DNA of 64,000 nucleotides, taken from Paguma larvata. Its lineage: Eukaryota; Chordata; Mammalia; Carnivora; Viverridae. The stretch covers positions 77,666,002-77,730,001 of the forward strand of contig CM057832.1 in NCBI GenBank assembly GCA_030068075.1. Reading direction: 5' to 3'. Each line of letters opens with the position of its first letter. Within the stretch, counting starts at the first letter, position 1. Positions 39,317-50,445 of the stretch are shown one piece after another. The translations under genes were made by a program, and so were the position numbers. The notes under the pieces are model-generated. The model saw only the letters and a list, made by a program, of their open reading frames with translations. It was not told the DNA's origin and did no database searches.

Positions 39317-39640
39317 AGGGGTTGACAAAATGACATGTCGGCCAAATTTGCCCCCTGACTAGTTTTGTACCAATTCTGAGATAAGAATGGCTTTTACCTC
39401 TGTAACACACTGGAAAAATTTGAGATAAGAGTATTATTTTTTAATGTGAAAATTAGGCGAAACTTAAATTTCAGTGCTCATAGATGCAGTCTTCTTAGAA
39501 GGACAGCCACACTCGCTTGTATGTTGACTGGTGTACATATTGGAGTGGCACATCTAAGTAGCTGTCATGGAGACCGCGTGGTTGGGAAGCTGAAAATATT
39601 TACTGTGTTCCTTTACTGAAAAAGTTTGCTGACCCTTGAT
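39317..39640. mobile_element. hAT-type MITE with terminal inverted repeats
   Basis: Left end CAGGGGTTGACAAA and right end TTTGCTGACCCTTG are imperfect inverted repeats. The interior (AATTCTGAGATAAGAATGGC; AAATTTCAGTGCTCATAGAT) matches a common mammalian non-autonomous hAT whose name I cannot fix. I see no clear 8-bp duplication, so flanks have decayed. Confidence 0.7.
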
Positions 39641-39724
39641 CTTGGTGAAGGGTATACTGGAGTTCGTTATCCTGTTCTTGGAACGTTCATCAGACTTGAG
39701 GATTTTTTAAATAGAATGTTAAGG

Positions 39725-39860
39725 AAAAAACTGGCATCAGAATCACCCGAGGTGCTTGATGAAAGTGAAGAATCTCCAACCCTAATTCCGACTGGAGAAC
39801 TGGCGTCTCTGGGGGTTGGAGCTGGGAACAATTTTATAACAAGCTCCCCAGGTATTTCTT
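39725..39860 (+). mobile_element. MER5-type fragment, sense
   Basis: GGCATCAGAATCACCCGAGG and ATAACAAGCTCCCCAGGT are MER5A landmarks, with diverged sequence between. Confidence 0.6.
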
Positions 39861-40363
39861 ATAAAGAAAAGTCTGAGAACTTTTCTGAGAACCCGGTAAC
39901 AGGTAGTGAGCTCCTGTTACTTTTCCCCCTCCTTTCCTTCAGTAGAGAACACCTCTGAACAAAACTGAATGTTGTGTCTTCGCTAGAACTTTTTATGACT
40001 AATGCAAGGCAGATCTGATGCACACAGCACAGTAGGCAACTACTGGGGGGCCAAGGCTTAGAGCCTGTGATGAAATTCTCTCTCCATTGTTTGAAATTCT
40101 CATTGTTAGAATTATTCGTTTGGCTACAGTAATTCCTACGATGAAATGCCAGCCATCTTTGGGGTTTTTTTTTACAAGTTTCTTTTTTTTGTTAGTTTGA
40201 AGAGTTTCAAGGAAAATGTACATTTAGCCACAATCCGGCTGCACAGACTAACAAAAGCATAGTTTCTTTGCTTTTAGATTGGAACTGTATCCACCCTAGT
40301 TATTTCACATTTGTGGAAGCACTGGTTGTCAGGTGCAGATTTTTTTTTCTTTTTTTAAAGATA

Positions 40364-40576
40364 GGGGTGCCTGGGTGGCTCAGTCGGTTAAGCATCCAAC
40401 TCTTGGTTTTGACTCAGGTCATGATCTCGTGGTTGTGGTTGTGGGATCAAGCCACCCATTAGGCTCAGTGCAGAGTGTAGAGTGTAGAGCCTGCTTGGGA
40501 TTCTCCCTCTTTCTCTGTGCCCTTCCCCCATATGTTCTCGTTCTCTCTCTCTCAAAATAAACTTAAAAAAATAAAA
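40364..40576 (+). mobile_element. Can-SINE, sense
   Basis: Head GGGGTGCCTGGGTGGCTCAG, with an AGTGTAGAGTGTAGAG duplication inside. A-rich tail runs directly into the next SINE. Confidence 0.94.
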
Positions 40577-40780
40577 GGGGCAGCTGGGTGGCTCAGTCAG
40601 TTGAGCATCTGACTCGTGATTTTGGCTCAGATCATGATCACAGTTTCATGAGTTGGGCTCACACGTTGGGCTCTGCATTGGCAGCACGGAGCCTGCTTGG
40701 GATTCTCTCTCCCTCGCTCTCTGCCCCTCTCTCACTTGCATGTGCTTGTGCTGAAAATAAGCTTTAAAAATCAAAAGAAA
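40577..40780 (+). mobile_element. Can-SINE, sense, head-to-tail with previous
   Basis: Head GGGGCAGCTGGGTGGCTCAG begins at the A-tail of the copy before, so the two are in direct tandem. Tail GAAAATAAGCTTTAAAAATC. Confidence 0.93.
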
Positions 40781-41480
40781 ATAGAATGAATTACTTCATC
40801 CAAGCAATTTGCTTTGTAAGTGAAAGCCTTTTAATACATGAACTTTGTATGGAGGAGGTGAGAGACAGTCGGATAGACTTGTGGGATAATGAAATTGGTC
40901 ATTGCTGAGAAACTGGGAGGGACACTGTGTGGGAGACTGGCAAGTTTCCTTCTTCCGCCTCCTCCCACCAACCCATACTGGTCTTAAACACCCAGTTCCT
41001 GAGACTGGAAGGCTTATAGATCAGATAGGTTTCTGATGTGGGAGAAGGTAGGATGTACACACATCTTGAGGCAAGGAGCATCGTCAGCTCCCAATATGGG
41101 AGGGAAGAAGAGAGTTCTGACAGGGGAGAGAAAGACCACCCAAACCTTGTTGCCTCCTTCAAAAATGTGCATGTGAACAATCTGAGGAAAATGGCTCTTT
41201 GTGAGTAGGTAGCAGATGTGAGACTGTGAAGTGCCTAATATACGTCACTGCTGTAGACGCAGAGGGTGTTCTGGTGACCATGCGAGGTTGGATGCCGGGC
41301 AGGGGTCTTTACTAGCAGTGTTACTTCAAGTGGGTTCCTGGTGCTGATCCTCATCTTTCTCACATATAAAATGGGACTACCAATACTTGGGTAAAATTAC
41401 GAAGGGTAATCCCTTTGAGAGTAGCCATGGTTTCCAAACATGGTTAATCATCAACAATAACAATACCTGGGTGGTTTCTT
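40781..41480. other. Intergenic, no element recognised
   Basis: 700 bp without a recognised repeat or exon. Confidence 0.4.
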
Positions 41481-41526
41481 TACTACAAAAAAAAAAAAAA
41501 TTGGACTTCCAGACACCTGTGAATTC

Positions 41527-41626
41527 TTTTTGTTTTTAGTAATCTCTACACCATATGTGGGGCTTGAACTCACGATCCTGAGACCAAGAGTCACATGTAC
41601 CACCAACTGAGCCAGCCAGGTGCCCC
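41527..41626 (-). mobile_element. Short tRNA-type SINE, antisense
   Basis: TAGTAATCTCTACACCATAT, GGGGCTTGAACTCACGATCC, ends GAGCCAGCCAGGTGCCCC. Duplication ACACCTG(T/C)GAATTCT on both sides, within a MER5-like stretch (about 41430-41690). Confidence 0.92.
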
Positions 41627-41702
41627 TGAAACACCTGCGAATTCTAATTTAGTAGTTTTTTTCCAGGACTAAGGATTAGGGAATCGTATCTGTTAAACTT
41701 TT

Positions 41703-41930
41703 GGGGCGTCTCAGTGGCTCAGTCAGTTACGCGTCTGACTCTTAGTTTCAGCTCAGGTCACAATCTCACGTTTCATGGGTTCAAGCCCCATGTCAGACTC
41801 AGAGCCTGCTTGGGATTCTCTCTCCCTCCCTCTCTCTGCCCCTCCCCTGTACATTCTCCTTCAGTCTCTCTCTCTCTCTCTCTCCCCCTTTCTCTCAAAA
41901 TAAATAAACTTAAAAAGGCTTAAAAAAAAA
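41703..41930 (+). mobile_element. Can-SINE, sense
   Basis: Head GGGGCGTCTCAGTGGCTCAG, long CT tract, A-tail. Flank AACTTTTGG before and AACCTTTTGGA after. Confidence 0.94.
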
Positions 41931-43894
41931 ACCTTTTGGAGATAATGCCAGATTTGGGAAGCCCTGAGAGGCCCTGGGGAAGCCCCTGGCCTAGTTCTAA
42001 CCTACTTCCTGTACTCAGTTGTTTGTATCTAGAAAAAAGGACCTCGGGCCAGGCAGTACGTGTTCCGCAGCTTTGGGCGTTCTCATGAAGTTTGCATTTC
42101 TGCCCTTTGTTGCGCCAGTTCGGTAAGTCAGCACCCCAGCTGTGTGAAGGCTACGGCTACAAAATGTGGAGAGACAGCTATGAGCCAAAGACATGTAGCT
42201 GTGCCCTGTCCCGCAGCTGGTGTACGCAGCTTTCTGCTCCCCGTTCTCGTGAGCGAAAACTGCAGCTCAGCTGGTAGTTTGTCTCTTCCCACCTTTCGCC
42301 GTGAACTCACACGGAATAGGCACAGCTCATTTCTAATGAGCGCTCTATCCTTCAACCACCCCCATTTTTACTTTTGCTTCCTAGCCAGCAGGAAAAATGC
42401 TAACACACAGTGAAGTTCAGAGCTTAGGTTTCTCTGACAAGTTGAAGCTGAGTGAAGGACTTGAAAATGAGCGCTTTGGGCCCCAAACCTTCCCAGGTCT
42501 CTGCACCCCATTCCTTGTTACATCTCCTTCTCACTGCTCTGGGTCTGTTGCTGTGGTCAGGTCAGACTGGTCAAGACCACATTCCCAGACCTCTCCGTGC
42601 CCATCCCTGCTTACATATTGCATATTCAGCCCTCAGGGTCCTTCCTCCTTGCTAAACTAATTCAAAATCAGATCAGTCTTCATGTCTGAAACTAAATTTC
42701 TTAGGCAATATGCCATTTTAATATCAGCCCGCAAGCGCTTATAGCGTTAAAAGTGATGTGTTGCTGGAAGTTTTGTTTCTCTGATTTGGTTGGTTCTTAA
42801 AGCAAATTTGCCCTTCTGCGTACTTCACTTATAAACGGGGCTGGTGCCATCAAAGCCTAGAGAAAGTTACAGATCTGGAAAATCCACGAGGCAGGCAATC
42901 AGTCACTGGGTAATGGGGTCAAAACCATCTTTGGGATACCACTGTTTGTATTTGAATAGAATCCCGTCCGATCATCTCCAAGAAGGTTATGGATACCACT
43001 GTGATCTTCCTTCTGCTGAAGCAATGTTCTCAGAACACAGAGATTTGATGAGTAACCCCACCTGGCTCTGAAACATATAATCCATTTGGATTCCAGGCCC
43101 AGGGGGCTTGGCCACAAGAAAGCATATTTATCCCGACATTTTCCTGGAAGCTGTGCTCTGTGAACACTGGAAAATCCCCTTTGTTTACAGTGTCTTGCAT
43201 TTCTGTAAATCGCCTTATTTCAATAGCTGAAAGGAAGAGATTGGGTAATTACAGCTTTCCTTTGGTGCAGCTTTCTATCGAAAACATGTGTCTACAAGGT
43301 TAAGTGAGGCTCCAAGTGGATAGATGATACATTAAAAAAAAAAAAAATTAGAGATCAGAAGGATTAGGGGTTTCCTGTACACTTTTATCTAGAGGGAAAA
43401 AGTCAGTTACAAATACAAAATTATTATTTTTGGGGTTGAAGTCTGGGTGATTTTATTGTATTGGCGATCTATATTTTCTGGCTTTTGTTTCCAGTTTCTT
43501 GAAATGGGATAATTTATTTATTTCAGTTATAAATTTTTAATGTGATGTTATCTAAAATAACTGGGTTCAGAAGCTACTGACAAGTATAATTATTGGATAT
43601 TTTGGATAGTCAACTTTGAAATTATCAACTTAATACCTATATTGTTGTTAAATATTTGAAATAACAAGAGAGGCTCTTTTAGTATTATTTGGTTCTTTAT
43701 TTGCTCACAGAAGACAAATGATTAAAATGAAGCATAAAGGTAACCAATGAAAGGCGTAAACAATAGTAAATAGAAATATAGATTAAGATAGCGAGGAATG
43801 ACTACGCTCTTTTTTAAAAAAAAACTCTCATTAACTATTTCTGTACTTAAGTTAGGTGGAATCTAGCCACTGAGTTTCTGAGTTTGCTATTTAA
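41931..43894. other. Intergenic, 2 kb with little repeat content
   Basis: No SINE, LINE or gene recognised. Short frames of 60-117 codons around 42060-42660 lack start context, splice partners or any family resemblance. The part 43085-43320 reads like ordinary single-copy sequence. Confidence 0.4.
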
Positions 43895-43904
43895 ATGAAA
43901 AAAA

Positions 43905-44118
43905 AAAATTTTTTAATGTTTTATTTACTTTTGAGAGAGAAATAGAGTGTGAGCAGGGGAGGTGCAGAGACAGAGAAAGAGGGAGATAGAATCCTAAGCA
44001 GGCTCCGATTTCTGAGCTGTCAGCAGAGAGGCTGACGTGGGGCTTTAGCTCATAAATTGCGAGATCATGACAGGAGCCAAAATCGGTAGCTTCACTGACT
44101 GAGCCACCTAGGTGCCCC
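43905..44118 (-). mobile_element. Can-SINE, antisense
   Basis: Ends GAGCCACCTAGGTGCCCC. Duplication CTGA(G/C)TTTGCTATTT on both sides. Confidence 0.94.
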
Positions 44119-44158
44119 TGACTTTGCTATTTTAAACAAATTGTGCTCTCTTCGTTCC

Positions 44159-44159
<1 letters not shown>

Positions 44160-44195
<36 letters not shown>
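44160..44195. repeat. (TG)n microsatellite
   Basis: About 18 TG units, 42 bp after a SINE head. Confidence 0.95.
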
Positions 44196-44197
<2 letters not shown>

Positions 44198-44336
44198 TTC
44201 ATATGCCTGAGAATTTAAGTTATACTGATATCATCACTACAATCCTGAATTTAAAGTCTTTATCACTTTGACCTTAACCTGAATTTAGTTTTCAGTGGTA
44301 TCTTACTTGCATTTAATTAAAAGTCTTCGATATGAT

Positions 44337-44556
44337 GGGGAGCCTGAGCGGCTCAGTCAGTTAAGTGTCCAACTCTTGGTTTCCTGTCAAGTTTGTGATC
44401 TCATGGCTTTGTGGCTTTGTGGGTTCGACCCCTGCATCAGGCTCTGCACTGTCAGTGCAGGTTCTTGGGACTCTCTCTCTCCCCGTCTCTCTGCCCCTCC
44501 CCCACTTGTGCTGTTTCTGTCTCTGTCAAAATCAATAAATGAACTTAAAAAAAAAA
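44337..44556 (+). mobile_element. Can-SINE, sense
   Basis: Head GGGGAGCCTGAGCGGCTCAG; A-tail. Duplication AAAAGTCTTC(G/A)ATAT on both sides, 15 bp with one mismatch. Confidence 0.95.
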
Positions 44557-44999
44557 GTCTTCAATATAACAACCTAGAATTTAATTTAGTCCTCAGCATT
44601 ATAACCTATATCATGTTATTCACAGATCCATCATTTTGGTGTATAAAAAAGTATGCATTACATTGTTAATTAACAAAGGGTTCTTCACATGTTTCATATA
44701 ATCTAAATTTGTAAATACTGATTCTGTTTTGTGTATCCTTAATACACTGGACTGTCTAACTTTGTGGTCAGTGACATGAATTTTATATTAAGATTAAGCA
44801 CGTTTCTTTGAAACCTGGATTTTTTTTTATATTTATATAATTGAGGATTTGGAAAGAGATCCTCCACATGGCAAAAACTCAAATTTTAAAAACAAAATAA
44901 AAAAAAAAAACAAAAAAAACAAAAAATTTGTTTTCTACCCTGTTACAGAAGCTTATCTTGGTCAGGATTATACAGAATATTTTACTGGTGTGTACAGTG

Positions 45000-45480
45000 T
45001 TTTAAAAAAAAGTACTCAGGACTCTTGTTAAGGGTGGTAGACTTTACTCAACGGGTTATTACAATGGAGTTTTGTACTAGGAGAGGATGGAGCTCAAGTC
45101 TTGGAATATAATAAGGACAAAGTGACGTTTGTAGACAAGGGGCAGGGTGGGCCTTGGTGGATGGGAAATTGCTAAGAGGAAACATTGCAAGTAGGGGGAT
45201 TCTAGCTTTATAGGAGTTTTGCCAGGGTGATAAGATACCAAGGGTGGGGATGAGGAATTTGGTCAGATATCAAGAGTGGGGGATTTTCCCTAAACTGACA
45301 CAGCAGGATTCTTGCTAACACTGGATTAACTAGGCCAAAAGGTCCAAAAACGCAAGGTCAGGGGCCTAGTTGGAGGAGCCTGCCTCATTTTAGTCAAGGA
45401 GAGCGTCTTTATCAGTGGTAGGTAAGTCTTGCTTTGTGGGTGAAGTTAAGCCTACTGTAATTACCAAGGGAAGTTAGCTA
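45000..45480 (-). repeat. Possible LTR-like interspersed repeat
   Basis: The stretch from AGTACTCAGGACTCTTGTTA to GAGAGCGTCTTTATCA has the G-rich, low-complexity style of a retroviral LTR copy and feels familiar from carnivore genomes. I cannot name it and see no TG...CA ends or duplication. Confidence 0.3.
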
Positions 45481-46009
45481 TTTAGACATATATATCTACT
45501 TGGTATGAGTTTACAAGTTTAGAGAGAAAAACAGTTTAGCCTTTCTCTCTGATTAGACTTCTATGAGATTGCCTTGAAAGGGGCCGGAATGGTGAATGTT
45601 AGGGTTTCGGGTACCACGTGGGAAAACAACGGTTATGAAGGAGAGACATCATGTTCCATGTTGTGGAATATTATCTTCTGGGTTCTGCATTCTCGATTGT
45701 TTTCCAAAGCCCAGAATTATGCTTTTTACAGTGAGATTTATGGGCTATTTCCATCAGAACCATGAAGTTTACTGTTAAGACTGCAGATTCATGGGCTCCA
45801 TTCTATATGGATTGAGTTGGAATCTTTTTTGTTGAAACCCCAAAATCTGTATTTAAATAAGCAGCCTAAACAGTAGAGTGAATCATAGCACCCAGAAGTG
45901 ACTTGTAACGAAGATGGCATGACACTCAGTGGGTAAGGGATAAACAAGTCAATAAATAAAGTGAGAATAAATGGTTTTCCATGGAAAAAGGTATAGCTGG
46001 ATCCTACCA

Positions 46010-46830
46010 AACACCATGAAGAATAAACTCCATATGAATTAAATATTTAAGTGTCAAAAGTAGAACTATAAAACTTTAAGAGAAAATACAGGAGAATATA
46101 ATTTTGACATTGGAAGAGAGATGTAGATGTTAAATCTGTAAGAAACACAAATTGTAAAAAAAAAAACAAAAAGGAAAAGGAAAAAATTTACTAGATTACA
46201 ATGTAATCATTTTGTATGACAAAAGGTAGCATAAGCAAAGCCAAGAGACGCACCATCCACTTGGATAAGATATTTGTAACGAGTGTAACCAAAAAAGAAT
46301 TAATATCAAAAATCTATAAAGAACTTCTCTAATCATTAATGAAAATAAAAGCCAACCAAAGGAAAAATGGGCAAATGTCAATCATATCCAGCACAGAACA
46401 GGAAGCCTGAGAGGCAAATACATATATGTAAAAAAAATGCCTAACTATGTTTGTATTTAGGGATAGTGCAATTAAAAATTGAGATACCAAAGGATTCATG
46501 ATATGTAGAGGAAATGAAAACTTTTGGATACACTGTTGGCTGGAAAGTGAGTATAAACACTTTAGAGATCAAATTGGTAGTATCTAATAGCTTACTATCT
46601 AAGCTATCCTCATTGTATATATTCCTATGAATCTTTTTCATGTGTGCAAGAAAAACGTGTGGAGACATTTATGGCTGTGTTTATATGAGTAAAAAAAATT
46701 GGAAAGAACATGGATATTCATCATTGAGGGATTGCATAAATACATTATAATATATTCACAGATTGGACACTATATTGCAGTTAAATAATGAATTATGTTT
46801 AAGCATCAGTATAAATATATCTAGAAAAGG
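46010..46830 (+). mobile_element. Old L1 (L1M) ORF2 remnant, sense
   Basis: Order of landmarks: ACTTTAAGAGAAAATACAGG; ATCAAAAATCTATAAAGAAC; AAAGGAAAAATGGGCAAATG; CACTGTTGGCTGGAAAGTGA; TTGGAAAGAACATGGATATT; TGGACACTATATTGCAGTTA. This follows L1 ORF2 C-terminal order, heavily interrupted by stops. Confidence 0.75.
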
Positions 46831-46836
46831 TAACGC

Positions 46837-47305
46837 TGATAGTTTTGGGAGAGGAAGAATTTTCTCTTCCTTTTAAAGTCCTTCAAGCTGGACTAAGAAT
46901 CAAATTGACATGAGACAGATTAATAGGAGAAAATCAAATTTAATCATGTATGTACTGGGAATCCATACAGACGTGGAAATTCCAAAGACAACGAGGGGAC
47001 ACGAAGCTTATATGAGCTAAGGAGAGGGGCTGAGAGGGGTCTAAGGATACAAATGGGAGAAAGGCCATTAACAAGAAGGCGAGAGGAGAGAGGAGATATT
47101 TGGAAAACAAAGGTTTCCCTGTTATGTAGATACGTTTCTTAGGTAAGGAGGAATCTCTGTTAATAGCTTCCTTCCTGGTGTAAGCAGGCAGTTGAGGGGG
47201 AGATAAACAACTTTTCTGCATTGTGCTGGGTTTGATTGCTTTTAACTCAAAATAACGTTCCTGCCAAAGTGGCCCATCTTGGGGTGGCCTGCCTTGGCCC
47301 CCACA
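46837..47305 (-). mobile_element. LTR-like block, antisense (probable solo LTR)
   Basis: On the minus strand it starts TGTGGGGGCCAAGG and ends CAAAACTATCA, giving TG...CA ends over about 469 bp. It carries ATTAAA about 110 bp from its end and a terminal part similar to class I or class III endogenous retroviral LTRs as I remember them. No matching short duplication is seen at the ends. A 141-codon open frame on the minus strand has no retroviral protein resemblance. Confidence 0.5.
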
Positions 47306-47479
47306 TAGACAAGGTACAAGTAAATACATAAGTAATGATAACATGATATTTGTGGATGCAAACATATTGTTGAAGCTGCATGATCCATTTTTCTTCTACT
47401 CTTGCTAACCTTGGAGATTCATTATATTTAGATATCAGAATCTATATATAGAAGAGGCTAAAAACTCTCTGAAAAATAA

Positions 47480-47818
47480 TCTCATCCAGTTTTTTAAGAT
47501 CTTTTTAAATGAACTTTTAATTTTAGAATAGTTTTAGATGGATAGAAAAATCGAGAAGATAGTACAGTACGGAGAGTTCTCATATATCCCCACACCTAGT
47601 TTTCTGTATTATTAATATTTTCCATTAGTTGGTGCATATGCTACAGTTAATGAGCTAATATTGATACATTAAGTAGAGTTTATGTTTTATTCTATGTTAG
47701 TTTTTAACTAATGTCCTTTATCTGTGCTAGAATCCCATCTAGGATACTATGGAAATTTATTTGTCATGTCTCCTTAGGCTCCTCTTAATTGTAACAGTTT
47801 CTCAGACTTTCCCCCTCC
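47480..47818 (-). mobile_element. L1M 3' UTR fragment, antisense
   Basis: AATAGTTTTAGATGGATAGA, GAGAGTTCTCATATATCCCC, TTGATACATTAAGTAGAGTT and CATGTCTCCTTAGGCTCCTC match the antisense 3' UTR of old L1 elements. Confidence 0.75.
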
Positions 47819-47819
47819 T

Positions 47820-48048
47820 TTTTTTTTAAAGTTTATTTATATTTTATTTTGAGAGAAAGAGAGAGAAAGCATGAGCATGCAGGTGGGGGAGGGAGGGAGA
47901 GGAAGAGGGAGAGAGAGAGAATCCCAAGCAGACTTTGCACTGTCAGCACAGAGCCAGATGTGGGGCTCAGACTCATGAACCATGAGATCATGACCTGAGC
48001 CAAAATCAAGAGTTGGATGCTTAACTGAATGAGCCACCCAGGTGCCCC
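47820..48048 (-). mobile_element. Can-SINE, antisense
   Basis: Ends GAGCCACCCAGGTGCCCC. Followed without gap by a second, shorter SINE in the same orientation. Confidence 0.94.
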
Positions 48049-48171
48049 TCTTTTTTTTTTTTTAAGTTTTATTATTTCTTTAAGGGATCTTTACACCCAA
48101 TGTGGGGCTTGAACTCATGACCCCATGATCAAGAGTTCCATGCTTTCCTAACTGAGCCAACCAGATGCCCC
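48049..48171 (-). mobile_element. Short tRNA-type SINE, antisense
   Basis: TTTAAGGGATCTTTACACCC, GGGGCTTGAACTCATGACCC, ends GAGCCAACCAGATGCCCC. Tail-to-head tandem with the copy at 47820. Confidence 0.87.
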
Positions 48172-48426
48172 CCAGAGGGCTGTGTCTTCTTGGGCTCCTG
48201 GATTCCTTGATTCTTGGAGATGACCACTGTGGATGGAGGGCAAGAGAAATCCTCTGAAGTGCTAGGTCACATGTCAGGTCCCCGATATCCAGTTGTGAGG
48301 GGGGGTGCTGTAAACAGCCATGGGGACTATACTTCAGGGTGAAGAAAAATGATTTTAGAGTGAGGCTATGGAGTACAAGAAGCAATGATGAATAAAGAAA
48401 GCAGTGAAACACAGAACATGGTTTTA

Positions 48427-48667
48427 TTTTATTTTTTTTATTTTTATTTTTTTTTTAATTTTTTTTAACATTTATTTAGTTCTGAGAGACACAGAGACAG
48501 AGCATGAGCAGGGGAAGGGCAGAGAGAGGGAGATACAGAATGCGAAGCAGGCTCCAGGCTCTGAGCCGTCAGCACAGAGCCCGACGTGGGGCTCGAACTC
48601 ACAGACTGTGAGATCATGACCTGAACCGAAGTTGGACGCTCAACCAACTGAGCCACCCAGGCGCCCC
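48427..48667 (-). mobile_element. Can-SINE, full length, antisense
   Basis: Ends GAGCCACCCAGGCGCCCC. Perfect duplication AGAACATGGTTTTA on both sides. The T-tail is unusually long (about 50 bp, broken by A). Confidence 0.96.
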
Positions 48668-49490
48668 AGAACATGGTTTTAAAAAGTACTTTCCATAAAA
48701 TAGCAAGCATAACAATATTTGTGTTTGGAAACAAGCTGGAAGTAAAACACTCCGTAACTTGGAAGTCATTGTTACTGAACTCGACTTGTCCGTGCACTTG
48801 ATGTGCAGTAAGCCGATGTCTGAGACACTTGTTTTGAAGCAAAGAAAGCTTTATTATCAGAAGGGCAGCCCGAAGAGAAGGCAAGGGATCATTCTCAAAG
48901 CTGTCTTGCCCTGTTGACCCCAGGGGCAGCTTACTATATGCTCATGGAAGGAGGCAGTTACATGAGTGGAGAGTGAGGGGTTTCCTGAAACTTTTAAGGT
49001 GGGGAAGAACTTGAAATAACCTAGAGGGATGCATTCTTCTGGACAGTGAGGCACCATTCAAGAGCTGGTTCAATGTGGTGCATCGGATAATATCAAGACA
49101 AACGGTACCGTCCAGTCCCCAGTAGGTTTATACAATCAGTGGGTAAACAGGGAATAGGGGTGAAAAGGCAAAGCTAATGACTGTGTGTGAAGTTAAGAGG
49201 TGCATAAAACATATTTAAGTAGAGGGACAAACAGAATGTGGAGCTAAATTAATAATGCAACTCACACAACTATAGTTCTGCTTACGCTTTCAAAACAGGT
49301 CTGGGAAGCGAGTGTCCGGCCTCTTCATGAGGCAGAGGAAGTCTCTGTGTGCCAAGGTCCTTGCCTTTTTCAGCAGAGAAAAGAGATACTGATTAACATT
49401 GACTTTGTCAGCATATTATAAATGTAAGAATGTATGCTATAAACAAACTTCCAAAGGCATAACTTCCAAACTGGAAACTAAAAAGAAAGT
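48668..49490. other. Intergenic, unclassified
   Basis: Between 48830 and 49140 the style (AAGAAAGCTTTATTATCAGA onward) suggests an antisense LTR or other interspersed repeat, but I cannot place it. No gene. Confidence 0.3.
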
Positions 49491-50050
49491 CAAAAAAACG
49501 GATCTATTTAATGAAAGCAAAAAGAAGAAAAACAATTAAGAATGAATTGCAAAAAATGATATATAAAGATGGTAGAAATAAATCCAAGTACATCAATAAT
49601 TACATTGGATACAAAAATCTCTGAATTTTTGGGTCAAAAAGTGAAATTTATAAGAGGGTAGATCTTAAAAGTTCTTGTCATAAGGAAGAAAAGGTGTAAT
49701 TATGTATGGTGACATGTTACCTAGGCTTGTGGCCCTCATTTTGCAGTAGATACAAATATCGAATCATTATGTTGTACACCTGAAACTAATATAATACATG
49801 GCAATTACACCTCAATTAAGTAAAATATATAAGAATTATAAGCTGTTTATAAATATACTTCAAACAAAATGAGATGGAGTGATCAAAATGAAAGGAGAGA
49901 AAATGATAGAGTAACCAAGAAATTTGATATCACAATGTTAATATTGAATAACGCTAATACTAATAGAATTCTAATGGGATATTTAGCAAGAAAATGCATA
50001 GAGAAGGAAAAGGATAACATAATGATAGGAGGAGGTATTAAGAGACAAAG
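49490..50050 (+). mobile_element. L1M fragments, sense
   Basis: 49680-49830 holds the L1 3' end pattern TTATGTTGTACACCTGAAAC and CAATTACACCTCAATTAAGT. The flanking A-rich sequence on both sides looks like old L1, so two fragments may be involved. Confidence 0.55.
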
Positions 50051-50052
50051 AA

Positions 50053-50148
50053 GGAGGGGTTGGCTCATTTGGAAGAAATACGATTCTTGCTCTTGGGTGT
50101 CATGAGTTTGAGCCCCATGTTGGGGGTAGAGTTTACTTAAAAAAAAGG
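50053..50148 (+). mobile_element. Short tRNA-type SINE, sense
   Basis: GGAGGGGTTGGCTCATTTGG through TGAGTTTGAGCCCCATGTTG, then GTAGAGTTTACTTAAAAAAA. Directly precedes a longer SINE in the same orientation. Confidence 0.8.
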
Positions 50149-50159
50149 GGGGGGGAGAG

Positions 50160-50310
50160 GGGTGCCTGGGTGGCTCAGTAAGTTAAGCCACCAACTCTTG
50201 ATTTCAGCTCAGGTCACGATCTCACAGTCATGACATAGAGTCCCCCATCAGGCTCCACTCTGCATCAGAGTGCAGAACCTGCCTGGGGTTCCCTCCCTCT
50301 CCTCTCCTCT

Positions 50311-50359
<49 letters not shown>

Positions 50360-50445
50360 CCCTCCCCCTCCCCCACTTGCACTCTCTGTCTCTCTTTCTC
50401 AAAATAAATAAATAAAATTTAAAAAAAAGAGAGAGAGAGAGAGAC
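50160..50445 (+). mobile_element. Can-SINE, sense, with expanded CT tract
   Basis: Head GGGTGCCTGGGTGGCTCAGT. The CT-rich part is expanded to about 20 TC units at 50317-50357, making this copy about 60 bp longer than usual. Tail AATAAATAAATAAAATTTAA. Confidence 0.93.
50317..50357. repeat. (TC)n microsatellite within SINE
   Basis: About 20 TC units grown from the SINE's own CT-rich region. Confidence 0.93.

Noticed and set aside
46940..47365. 141-codon minus-strand open frame
   Set aside because: It falls within the LTR-like block and has no gag, pol or env resemblance.
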